Assembly (NCBI GenBank): GCA_025352905.1
Contig: JANXRX010000020.1
Coordinates: forward strand, 1 to 32,877
Source: Bacteroidota bacterium
GTDB lineage: Bacteria; Bacteroidota; Bacteroidia; Chitinophagales; Chitinophagaceae
Length of the DNA stretch: 32,877 bases
Direction of reading: 5' to 3'
Part shown: in pieces, positions 7,368-16,500 of the stretch
How the letters are laid out: every line of letters begins with the position of its first letter
How positions within the stretch are numbered: the stretch's first letter is position 1
The notes under the pieces: generated by a model
What the model was told of the DNA's origin: nothing
Databases searched by the model: none
Seen by the model: the letters and a program-made list of their open reading frames with translations, nothing else
Made by a program: the position numbers and the translations under genes

Positions 7368-10181
7368 TTAATTTTTTCTTCCCCCTCCGAATCCACCGGC
7401 TCTGCCTCCCTGTCCACCCTGCCCCTGCCCGCCCTGGCCCCGCATGCCTCTCAGTAAACCGGGCATTCTTTGCTGTTTGCCGGCAAACTGCCGCAGGTTA
7501 TAGGTAAATGTGAGCATGGCATACCGGGTAAGTACATTGGTACGCTGATCCTGTATGGTATTACCGGTTACCGTTCTCACCACACTGGTGTTCTGGTTGA
7601 GCAGGTCAAAAACACTGAGCCGCAGCTCGCCAGCTTTATTTTTCAGGAATTGTTTAGCCACGGAAGGATTGAGTAAGGGAACACTTGTATTATATCCCGC
7701 TGCATGGTTGCCGCTATAAGTGTAATCAAAATCGCTGGCCAGGATCCATCCGTTATTGGTGTAAATAGTAAACTCGGTGGATAGTGTTTCTGAATAATAA
7801 TTTGAATTCAGCGTTGGTTGCAGGCTGTTGCGTGCAATATTGTAAGTAGTAGTGGAACTGAAATTCATGTCGAAATTATTCTTCAGGTTACTGGTCCACT
7901 TAATGGTTTGGGCAAGACTGGTATTGCGCGTGTAATTGCTTTGCAGGTCTACTAATGTTTGTGCCTGGTTATAATTGATATTGGTGGTGAAGTTCAGGTT
8001 CGATTTCGGCCTTTTTAACGGGAACCCATAATTGATATAAGCCGCAACGCTATAGGTGCCATCCAGGTTTACGGAAGTGGTTGTTTTACCGCCATTGGCA
8101 TTTTGGGTGATCGAACTCTGAATATCATTTACGATCGTGCTGGCATTAATCGTAACCAGGAATACATGTTGTGTAACGGGGTCGAAGGATTGATATAACA
8201 ACCGTAAACTATGGGTGAACTGTGGTTTCAGGGTAGGGTTACCCACCTGGAAATTGATCGAATCACTGGTTGTTACCAACGGTTGCAATTGCGTAACAGA
8301 CGGCTGCCCGGTTCTGCCTGTGTAATTGAAGCGCAGGTTCTTGGATTTAGCTATGATATACTGGAAATTGACCGTAGGGGTAAAATTCACATAGTTGTTG
8401 GTTACGGTTATATTCTTCGTGGTATTGATACTGGTCAGGTCTGTGAACTGTACACCCGTACCCATACTGAAATTATATTTCGGATTCTGAATGCGGTAGT
8501 TCACTGTACCGCGGTTAGAAACAGTGGTATTCGTATAAGAGTTGCTGAACAGGCTGTCGAACCGGGTAAATCCATGCGATGCATCGCTGAATTCATAAGT
8601 GTCGTTGTTTGACTTACTATGCAGGTTCGAATAATTATAATTCAGTTCTATGATCTGGTTCTTGCCGATGGGTTCGGTATAAGAAAGGGTAGGGGTGATA
8701 TTGAATGAATTAGACGTACTGCGGTAATACTGGTTGATCGTATCTATTTTCGAAAAGGGAACATAAAAATCATTGATCGCATAATTATATCCATCACCAT
8801 CATTGGTGCTGGCAGACACGCCAAGATCCAGTGAAATAGTTCGCCCCCTCTTTTTGAACCGGTGCCTGAATTGCAGGTTAGTATTGTTAAGGTTATAACC
8901 TGTGTTCACACCTGTTGTGGTATTCACAGACTGGTTAATGAATTTTCCATTAGTACCCGCCGTGGTTAATGTATTTGCGTAAGAATAAGGCGTGGTATGC
9001 TGAAAACTGATATTGGGCCGGAATATCAGCGAGTTACTGCTGTCAAATTTTTCTTCGAGGTTCAGGTTGATCCGGTTATTCTCATTGGCCCGTATAGAAG
9101 AGTTGTTTTTATTATTATAGGTAGAGGAATCGGCCGTGAGAATATTCTGTGTTAAACTGTTCTGATCCGTTACCGTATGCTGGCTGTTATAAAAATAGCT
9201 GCCCGCCACATCCACGTCTTTGCTCCATGAATCGCGGTAGTTCAGGCCACCGGCCCAGGTTGTTGTGATACCCGAACCCGTTGTGCCACTACCACCGCCG
9301 CCGCCTCTTCCGCCACCGCGACCGCCGCCCAGGAAATCCTGAACGGTAAAATTCTGTTTGTTCACATCATTCCCCTGCCCAATTACGGAGAGCTGCTGGT
9401 TCCCGTTTATTCGCTGGATATTAAAATTCTCATCGTAGGTTTCCGCAGTACCTACGCCCGCAACCGCTTTACCAAAATAGCCTTTACGTTTATCTTTCTT
9501 GGTAGTGATGTTAATCGTCTTCACACGGTTGCCATCATCAAAACCCGTGAACTTGCTTTGATCGCTCAGGTCATCAAACACCTGGATCTTATCAACTATA
9601 TCGGGTGGTAAGTTCTTGGTCGCCATTTTAGGATCATCCCCAAAAAACCGCTTGCCATCAACCAATACACGCTGCACGGTTTCGCCCTGTGCTTTTACAA
9701 CGCCTGTTTTATCCACGTCTACACCGGGTAATTTTTTCAGGAGATCCTCTACTACGGCATTCGGCTTTGTTTTGAAACTGGCCGCATTGTATTCGATGGT
9801 GTCTTTCTTAATGGTAATGGGCGATTGGGTCACCGTTACATTGCCGAGGTCATTTACCCGTTGTTTCAGGTATAGCGAACCCATTTCAAGCAACGGTACT
9901 GTTTTGGAAAAAGTAAAATGTTTGAAAACCGGTTCGTATCCCTGGAAATTAATGTGTATTAGATAGGTGCCAAAACTGATATTGTGGATCTCAAAACTGC
10001 CGTCTGCCTTTGTTAACCCGAATAATTCTACTGTAGAATCTGATGGGTCAAGTATGGTTACCGAAGCATCTTTCAGGGATTGTTTGGCCACACTGTCAAC
10101 CAGCTTTCCCTTCAGCGTACCCGTTGTCTGACCGAAAGCAGTGGCAGATAATAACAGAAGAAGGGGTACTAATATTTTCAT
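7368..10181 (-). CDS. TonB-receptor-type outer membrane beta-barrel protein (OMP_b-brl family)
   Basis: A 937-residue outer-membrane protein. It has a signal peptide (MKILVPLLLLLSATAFGQ), then a carboxypeptidase-regulatory-like beta-sandwich (about 20-105; GTLKGKLVDSVAKQSLKDASV), then a plug-like region (about 110-225; VVEDLLKKLPGVDVDKTG, VLVDGKRFFGDDPKMATKNL), then a long Asn/Thr/Tyr-rich barrel (LNLEEKFDSSNSLIF...) ending MLTFTYNLRQF. This architecture is the family usually annotated as outer membrane beta-barrel or TonB-dependent receptor; the transported ligand, if any, is unknown. Two glycine/arginine-rich stretches stand out: GGGRGGGRGGGGG at about residue 285, between plug and barrel, and a roughly 30-residue tail after the last strand (RGMRGQGGQGQGGQGG...). 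The gene is monocistronic as seen, with its own upstream region at 10182-10579. Confidence 0.9.
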   Translation of the reverse strand: MKILVPLLLLLSATAFGQTTGTLKGKLVDSVAKQSLKDASVTILDPSDSTVELFGLTKADGSFEIHNISFGTYLIHINFQGYEPVFKHFTFSKTVPLLEMGSLYLKQRVNDLGNVTVTQSPITIKKDTIEYNAASFKTKPNAVVEDLLKKLPGVDVDKTGVVKAQGETVQRVLVDGKRFFGDDPKMATKNLPPDIVDKIQVFDDLSDQSKFTGFDDGNRVKTINITTKKDKRKGYFGKAVAGVGTAETYDENFNIQRINGNQQLSVIGQGNDVNKQNFTVQDFLGGGRGGGRGGGGGSGTTGSGITTTWAGGLNYRDSWSKDVDVAGSYFYNSQHTVTDQNSLTQNILTADSSTYNNKNNSSIRANENNRINLNLEEKFDSSNSLIFRPNISFQHTTPYSYANTLTTAGTNGKFINQSVNTTTGVNTGYNLNNTNLQFRHRFKKRGRTISLDLGVSASTNDGDGYNYAINDFYVPFSKIDTINQYYRSTSNSFNITPTLSYTEPIGKNQIIELNYNYSNLHSKSNNDTYEFSDASHGFTRFDSLFSNSYTNTTVSNRGTVNYRIQNPKYNFSMGTGVQFTDLTSINTTKNITVTNNYVNFTPTVNFQYIIAKSKNLRFNYTGRTGQPSVTQLQPLVTTSDSINFQVGNPTLKPQFTHSLRLLYQSFDPVTQHVFLVTINASTIVNDIQSSITQNANGGKTTTSVNLDGTYSVAAYINYGFPLKRPKSNLNFTTNINYNQAQTLVDLQSNYTRNTSLAQTIKWTSNLKNNFDMNFSSTTTYNIARNSLQPTLNSNYYSETLSTEFTIYTNNGWILASDFDYTYSGNHAAGYNTSVPLLNPSVAKQFLKNKAGELRLSVFDLLNQNTSVVRTVTGNTIQDQRTNVLTRYAMLTFTYNLRQFAGKQQRMPGLLRGMRGQGGQGQGGQGGRAGGFGGGRKN

Positions 10182-10460
10182 AAATGCTTTTTATGCGGGT
10201 CATTGGTCAGTAGAGAAATCAAAACGCTATTTACTTTATTACCGTACTAATGACCAATTGACGAACCTCGTATAATTCATGACCTATAAACCAGGATCCA
10301 TACACCATCCGGGTCACTTCTTCTAAAGTAGACTGATCAAAAACGGTTACCTGTAAATAATCGGTCATGGCATATAACAGATAGGTGAATAATCTAATAG
10401 GTATTGGGATGGTTTTGGCAAACCCCGGCGCAACGGATTTTATTTATTTTGTTGGTCGTT
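10182..10460. other. Divergent intergenic region, no gene seen
   Basis: Non-coding stretch between two divergent genes; it must hold the promoter of the minus-strand barrel gene. The only structure I see is an 8-bp inverted repeat, ATTGGTCA (10202-10209) and TGACCAAT (10251-10258), in the leader of the barrel gene. I could not find a convincing TAnnTTTG-type Bacteroidota promoter on either strand. Confidence 0.5.
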
Positions 10461-10525
10461 TAATCCTTTCTGTTCGCCGATAATTACTGAGATATTATCG
10501 GCTTATCTTACTCAAAAAAGGATTA
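10461..10525 (+). promoter_or_regulatory. Nested stem-loop leader or operator upstream of the fuconolactonase-like gene
   Basis: Two nested perfect inverted repeats. The outer arms are TAATCCTTT (10461-10469) and AAAGGATTA (10517-10525). Inside lies a hairpin with arms GCCGATAAT (10476-10484) and ATTATCGGC (10494-10502) around a 9-nt loop. The element ends 54 nt before the start codon of the downstream gene. Either the RNA folds as a two-tier leader or the DNA carries two protein-binding dyads. No known riboswitch class is recognised. Confidence 0.45.
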
Positions 10526-10579
10526 TTTTAGGTTGTCATTTGCAGATATAGAGATAAACCTGCCTGATAAATAACCGGT

Positions 10580-11437
10580 ATGAGCGATATAGATTCATTA
10601 AGAGAAAGACAGGATCATATCGACAGCCACCAGCATTTCTGGCATTATCACCCCGCAAAACACAATTGGATAACGGATGAGATGGCTGTTATCCGGCAGG
10701 ATTTTTTACCGGACCAACTGGAACCTATACTGCAGGATAACCATATACAGGGCTGCATAGCCGTGCAGGCAGATCAAACAGAAGAGGAAACCACTTTTCT
10801 GCTGCAACTGGCCACCGCAAACCCTTTTATCAAAGGAGTAGTTGGCTGGGTGAATCTTGAAAGCGAAGCGATAGAAGAACGGTTACAGTATTTCAGGCAT
10901 TTCCCACTCATCAAAGGGTTCCGTCATGTATTGCAGGGTGAAGAACCCGGGTATATGCTGCAACCTGATTTTATTAGGGGTATTGCAGCGCTGCAAAAAT
11001 TTGATTACAGTTATGACATACTTATTTTCCCGAAACACCTTCCGGCAACTATTGAATTGGTTAAACAGTTTCCCGGTCAGCGTTTTGTGATTGATCACCT
11101 GGCAAAGCCCTATATCCGGCTGGGATTGATCGATGAGTGGAAAAAAGATATGGTTGCCCTGGCAGAACATGAAAATGTGTATTGCAAGATAAGCGGTATG
11201 GTAACCGAAGCCGGGCCGGAATGGAAAGAGGCAGATTTTACACCTTACCTTGATACCGTAGTTACCGCTTTTGGAATGGAACGTATCATGTATGGCAGCG
11301 ACTGGCCGGTGTGTCTTGTTTCCGCATCTTATGCGCAAATGATCCATATCGCAAAAAACTATTTCGCCTCTTTTACGCCCGGTGAGCAGGACCTTGTCTT
11401 TGGAGCCAACGCGCAACAATTTTATAAAACCGGCTAA
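10580..11437 (+). CDS. Amidohydrolase-family sugar lactonase, L-fuconolactonase-like
   Basis: A 285-residue cytoplasmic TIM-barrel metal hydrolase (COG3618 type), the family that opens L-fucono-, L-rhamnono- and related sugar-acid lactones. The metal-binding HxH motif is at residues 17-19 ([11 protein letters not shown]) and the conserved aspartate at about 241 (IMYGSDWPV). FVIDHLAKP and [16 protein letters not shown] are further family signatures. Family members usually begin only a few residues before the HxH motif; here the 12-residue leader [12 protein letters not shown] is longer, but no other in-frame ATG is available. The next gene begins 8 nt downstream, so the two form an operon. The pairing with a sugar-type dehydrogenase supports a non-phosphorylative L-fucose/L-galactose/L-rhamnose pathway; the exact sugar cannot be read from sequence. 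Confidence 0.88.
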   Translation: MSDIDSLRERQDHIDSHQHFWHYHPAKHNWITDEMAVIRQDFLPDQLEPILQDNHIQGCIAVQADQTEEETTFLLQLATANPFIKGVVGWVNLESEAIEERLQYFRHFPLIKGFRHVLQGEEPGYMLQPDFIRGIAALQKFDYSYDILIFPKHLPATIELVKQFPGQRFVIDHLAKPYIRLGLIDEWKKDMVALAEHENVYCKISGMVTEAGPEWKEADFTPYLDTVVTAFGMERIMYGSDWPVCLVSASYAQMIHIAKNYFASFTPGEQDLVFGANAQQFYKTG

Positions 11438-11445
11438 ATATATAT

Positions 11446-12456
11446 ATGCGCACATTGATCTGCATTAATCCCGGAAGTTTTGAATACAGGGAAGCGGCCA
11501 TACCTGTTGCAGTACCCGGGTATGCGTTACTTAAAATAAACAAGATCGGGATCTGTGGTACCGATCTGCATGCATATGAAGGAACACAACCTTTTTTCAG
11601 TTATCCGCGGATACTGGGTCATGAGCTTGCTGCAGAGATCGCGGAACCCGGTGTGGCAGGATTTGCCAAAGGCGAGAAGGTGACATTGCTGCCTTATTTC
11701 TATTGCGGCACCTGCATTGCCTGCCGGGCGGGTAAAGAAAATTGCTGTACCCAGCTAAAGGTTTCAGGTGTTCATATAGATGGCGGGATGGCCGATTATA
11801 TTTCCGTCCCTGCATATTCCTTAGTGCATGGAAACGGGTTATCGGATGAGGAACTGGCGCTTGTTGAACCACTGGCTATCGGGGCACATGGAGTTAAGAG
11901 GGCCGCGGTAAAACCAGGTGATTTTGTATTGGTAACAGGAGCAGGCCCCATCGGGCTTGGAACGATGGAGTTCGCGGGGATTGCCGGTGCAAGCGTAATC
12001 GCTATGGATGTAAATGACGATCGACTGCAATTTTGCAGGGAAAGATTACAGGTAGAACATACGATTAATCCCTTAAAAGAAGATGCGTTCAAAAAATTGC
12101 AGGAGATCACAAAGGGAGATATGCCAACCGTGATCATAGATGCTACCGGCAATCTCAAAGCGATCAATCATGCTTTTCAATACATCGCTCATGGCGGCAA
12201 ATATGTATTGATCGGCTTACAGAAAGGAGATATCAGTTTCAGTCACCCCGAATTTCATAAAAGAGAAGCCACACTGATGAGCAGTCGTAATGCAACCCGC
12301 GCCGACTTCGAACACGTGATCGGCAGCATACAAAAAGGACTAATCAATCCTGCCAATTATATTACCCACCGCGTGCCGTTTGAGGAGGTCGGGGATCAGT
12401 TTGCCTCATGGCTCTTACCCGAAAATGGAGTTATTAAGGCGATGGTCTCTTTGTGA
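11446..12456 (+). CDS. Zinc-dependent medium-chain alcohol/polyol dehydrogenase
   Basis: A 336-residue zinc MDR dehydrogenase. Catalytic zinc ligands appear at C37 (GICGTDLH), H59-E60 (LGHE) and E141 (LVEP). The structural zinc set is C87, C90, C93 and C101 ([15 protein letters not shown]). The Rossmann motif is VTGAGPIG (163-170), and the acidic residue at the end of the second strand (AMDVND, D188) points to NAD rather than NADP. The overall pattern resembles sorbitol, L-threonine, L-gulonate and L-galactonate 5-dehydrogenases. Next to a lactonase of the fucono/rhamnono type, an L-fucose-like sugar dehydrogenase or a sugar-acid dehydrogenase is most likely. No dehydratase or aldolase of such a pathway is nearby, so the pathway is incomplete in this window. 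It is convergent with the PorP/SprF gene, with only 21 nt between. Confidence 0.9.
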   Translation: MRTLICINPGSFEYREAAIPVAVPGYALLKINKIGICGTDLHAYEGTQPFFSYPRILGHELAAEIAEPGVAGFAKGEKVTLLPYFYCGTCIACRAGKENCCTQLKVSGVHIDGGMADYISVPAYSLVHGNGLSDEELALVEPLAIGAHGVKRAAVKPGDFVLVTGAGPIGLGTMEFAGIAGASVIAMDVNDDRLQFCRERLQVEHTINPLKEDAFKKLQEITKGDMPTVIIDATGNLKAINHAFQYIAHGGKYVLIGLQKGDISFSHPEFHKREATLMSSRNATRADFEHVIGSIQKGLINPANYITHRVPFEEVGDQFASWLLPENGVIKAMVSL

Positions 12457-12477
12457 ATCGTAACGTCTCACGATTGA

Positions 12478-13500
12478 TCATTTCCACGGACAAGGCAAGC
12501 CATGGCCGCTTCTTTTGGGCGAACGGAAAATGAGTGAAAATTCAAACGTTTTTAAAGTGCCTACCGCATTCTTGGAAGATCCTACATTCATGTCGTAAGT
12601 GAGTCCCACCTGCAGGCTTTTGTACATAAAACCAAAATAGGGTATTACTGCTTCATCCCCCCTGTACCAAAGACCCAGGTTCAGTACGGTGGGCGCTGCT
12701 TCTGCATCATCCAGTATGCGGCCAAAGTTTACGCCCGCGGTGTAGGTATTTATGCCATTCTGAAAAACATATATTCCGTTTGCCTCAAATACATTTCTGT
12801 CATTAATATAAGCCTGGTAATCTGCATGCAGGTTATATCGCGGCGGATCCACCTGCGAGGGATCATTTAATGCGGTACGTATCGTTTTCAGGAAACGGTA
12901 ACCCGCCAAACCGATATCAAAATTTGAATACTCGCTGCTATAAGTATACGTAAGGCCTGCTGATAAAAAATAATAAGGTTGCGGGTTGCTTAAACTAGGT
13001 TCATTGGTAGGCAGGGACCGGTTAAAACCGGAGGAAGATAATTGCTGTCCAAAGGTAAGCTGTGTAAAATCAAGTAATGTATTTGCATAAGCTGCACCGA
13101 GCCCGAGAGAAAGACCCTGGTTGTCTTCGCCATCAAGACTTACATGTGAGCTAAGAATTGCCTGGAAAGAATTGCTTTTATAGGCGCCGCCTAATCCCGC
13201 ATCCTGCAGGAACATTAAACCGCCGCCGATATAATTGTTTGTATTTACTTTTTGCCGGAAAAGCTTGCCATCCAGCGATACAGAAGTCGTGTTGAGGCTG
13301 CCGCCGCCATTGCTGATGGTTTGATTTCTTTGGTTCATGACCAGGCGCCAATCGGCTTCGCCGTTCCCTGCCAGCGCCGGGTTGATATTGAGGGGTGATG
13401 AGAAGAATTGCGAAAAGATGGGATCCTGCGCATACAAACAGGGGCCGGTTATTGAGAGAATAACCGTCACCAAAAAGATGCATTTGTAAATCTTATTCAT
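12478..13500 (-). CDS. PorP/SprF family type IX secretion membrane protein
   Basis: A 340-residue outer-membrane barrel with a signal peptide (ending CLYAQ) followed by the family signature DPIFSQFFSSPLNINPALAG. The remainder is a series of amphipathic strands (YYFLSAGLTYTYSSEYSNF, TYTAGVNFGRI, YFGFMYKSLQVGLTYD), ending in a basic, Cys/Pro-containing tail. PorP/SprF proteins work with individual T9SS substrates that carry the gliding-type (type B) C-terminal domain; in Flavobacterium, SprF is needed for surface display of the adhesin SprB. Here the gene lies 13 nt after the stop of a giant type-B-CTD protein on the same strand, so the two are almost certainly co-transcribed and form a cargo/partner pair. 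I leave the symbol empty because many paralogues occur per genome. Confidence 0.93.
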   Translation of the reverse strand: MNKIYKCIFLVTVILSITGPCLYAQDPIFSQFFSSPLNINPALAGNGEADWRLVMNQRNQTISNGGGSLNTTSVSLDGKLFRQKVNTNNYIGGGLMFLQDAGLGGAYKSNSFQAILSSHVSLDGEDNQGLSLGLGAAYANTLLDFTQLTFGQQLSSSGFNRSLPTNEPSLSNPQPYYFLSAGLTYTYSSEYSNFDIGLAGYRFLKTIRTALNDPSQVDPPRYNLHADYQAYINDRNVFEANGIYVFQNGINTYTAGVNFGRILDDAEAAPTVLNLGLWYRGDEAVIPYFGFMYKSLQVGLTYDMNVGSSKNAVGTLKTFEFSLIFRSPKRSGHGLPCPWK

Positions 13501-13513
13501 AATAAATGTTAGA

Positions 13514-16500
13514 TCATCTTAATAAAAGTATCTGCCCGCTTTTCTGTACAATACTTCCATCTGCCGCCACACCTTCTGCTACCCAGAAGTAAACCCCCAT
13601 CGGTTGCTGAACCCCGTTTACCTTACCGTCCCATCCATTGTCCTGGTTCTTCGTTTCAAAAAGTAATTTACCATAACGATTCAATATCCTGAAATAATGG
13701 AATGTTTTGATACCTGCGATATAAGGATACAATATATCATTTATACCGTCACCATTTGGCGTAAACGATTTAGGAACGAATATGTCTTCTACCTTGGTAT
13801 CAAATACCCTGACCAGCAATGAGTCATGTGTTACACAACCGGCAGGAGATACCATTTGAATGGTGTATTGCTGGGTGGTAGCATAATTAAAGTTTGTAAA
13901 CACGCTGTCGGGGTTTTGTATTCCCGCAGATGGAAGCCATTGGTAGGTATAACCCGGCAGGCTTCTGCCAGCTACCGGTGTAATCTGTCCTTTGGTAGCG
14001 CTTACTGATAAAAGGGTAGTGTCGGCTATAGGAGACTGGATATTGATAACACTATCTAATGTTACAGGCAGATAGCTGGAACAGAATGGTTGCGTTGCTT
14101 TTAATGAAACATGGTAGTTGCCCGCAATACTATACGTGGTAGTACCATTCATGCTAACCGCTGAATTGCCATTGCCGAACGACCAGAGCCATTGAACAGT
14201 ACCGGTAAATGTGGTATCCGTTAAATTCGTATAGGTGGTGAGGCTGTTGATACAGGCTGTGTCCACACTGAACTTCAGCACTGGTGGTTTCACCAGGAGA
14301 ATGGAAACAGGTATGGCGGCCGTATCGGAGCAGCCATATACATTGGTCAATAGCGCATTGTACGATCCGGATGTACTGGTCTTTATCGAATCTGTGATAA
14401 CACCGGTAAGCAGTGCTCCGTTTAATTTCCATTGATAACCCAGTGAATCAATTGACTGAACAAACAGGGTATCTGCGATACCGTTGCAAAGATATTTTCC
14501 GTGAAGCGAAATGATCTTTCCTACCGGTAATGGGTTTATTGTTTGTGTAAAGAAACTGGTATCTGTTGTGTTGGAACAGCCAGCGTCTTTTACATTCATG
14601 ACCATAACGGTACGGGTAGTAATATTTTTGGCAATAGGAGCCGGCAATACGAGTTTGTATGGAGAAGACGCGATCCCTGTTTTTGTACTGGTGGTGATGC
14701 CATCAGAATACGTGAAGCTCCACGGAGCCGTTCCGTTGAGGGCAAGGGATACGGTGTCGATAAGTATATTCTGGCAGATACTCGCGGGCCCTGTGATAGT
14801 GGCTTTTGGTAAAGGCAGCACTCTTATCGTTGCGGTAAAAGCAGTACCCGGGCAAATACCGATAACAGGTGTTACCGTATAGATAGCTGTATCTATTGTA
14901 TTATTCTGATTGGTCAATACCTGGCTAACGCTTGTCACAGATGTGAATGTGGCACTGCCTCCGGTAATACCTACCGGTGGTGGATTTACCGGCGCTGGCC
15001 ATGTATAGGTAGTACCGACAGGCGCACTCGAAGGTGTGGCATTAAAGGCCGTACCGCTGCAGATCAGCACATTTTGGGTGGTAAATACCGGTATGAATCT
15101 CGCAACAACTTCTGTTAGAAGGAATGCGGGGCCCGGGCAATTGGCAGCGCTCGGGATAATGGTATATACTGCCTGTGCATAGGCAGTGGTTGTATTGGTC
15201 AATGTTTGAGAAATATTGCTTATGGGAATCGATTGTGCAAAACCTCCTAAAATGGATCCGCCCGGTGTACTTACCGGGGCACCCCATGTATAGGTGGTGC
15301 TGGCCGGTACCGGTGATGGGTTGCTGCCAAATGTATTGCCCGAACAAATGGTATCTCTCAGGTTGGCAATAATCGGAATCGGTTTAACAGGCACCGTAAG
15401 CGAAAATGCATTGCCAATACAAAGAGCTGTAGCCGGGATCACTGAATAGAAGGCGGTATCAAAAAGATTATTGATACTGCTTAGTGTCTGGCTAACAGCA
15501 GGCTGACTGATGGGTTGCGCACCTGCTCCCGTTAAAGTACCTGATGGGTTTTGTACAGGGGTGTTCCAGGTATATGTAGTACCTGCAGGTATACCGGTTG
15601 CTATATAACTGAAAGCGCTGCCACTGCAGACAGGTGTCATAGATTGATTGGCAACAACCGGGGTAGGGTTAATGGCTACGGTTAGGGTAAAAGTATTGCC
15701 GTTACAACCTGAGGCAGAAGGTAATACAATATAAACTGCGCTTGTGGCAAGAATGGTCTGGTTATTTAATACCTGGTTTACAGCAGTTTGACTGAAGCCT
15801 GTGGTACTGCCCAGGGTAGAGCCCACAGGTGTAATGGACGGGAGGCCCCATGTATATACAGTGGCTACCGGAACGCCTGCAGGTGTTACCGTAAACGCAG
15901 CGTTACTGCAGGTAGCTGTTGTTTGTGCTGCGATAACAGGGATCGGGTTAACCGTAACGGTTATCTGTTGTGTATTGCTGCAGGCATTGGCTGTAAGGGT
16001 ATAGCTATACACTACCGCTCCCGGTGTGATCGATGGGTTTACCAGGATCTCTCCAGGACTATTGCTGCCAGATGCAGGTCCATTCGAAACGGGTGAAGCA
16101 AAAGCCCGTGTCCAGTTAAATACCGTACTCGGGGTATTGGATGTAGGTGTATAGTTGAAAAGCGTACCGGTACAGATAGGCGGAGGTGCGGAACTGCTGC
16201 TTAACAACGGTGTCGGGTTCACAGTAACCGTAACGGTTTGTGTATTCTGGCACCCGGTCGAAGTAATCACTGTATATGTATAGATAACATTTACCGGTAA
16301 AGGGGTTGTGTTGATTAATGTTTCAGCAGGGTCATTGGTGCCGCTGGCAGCCGGGTTGGTGATACCGGTTACCGTGGTTCTTGCCCAGTTAAATATGGTT
16401 CCTATTGCGCTTGTTGGTAAATAGCTGAAAGGCGTACTGCTGCACACGGGCGGTGCAGTAAGCGAACTGCTCAACAAAGGTGTTGGGTAAACGCCTACAC

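Noticed and set aside
12456-12475. Small inverted repeat AATCGT/ACGATT between convergent genes
   Set aside because: Only 6 bp with an 8-nt loop and no T-run; too weak to call a terminator.
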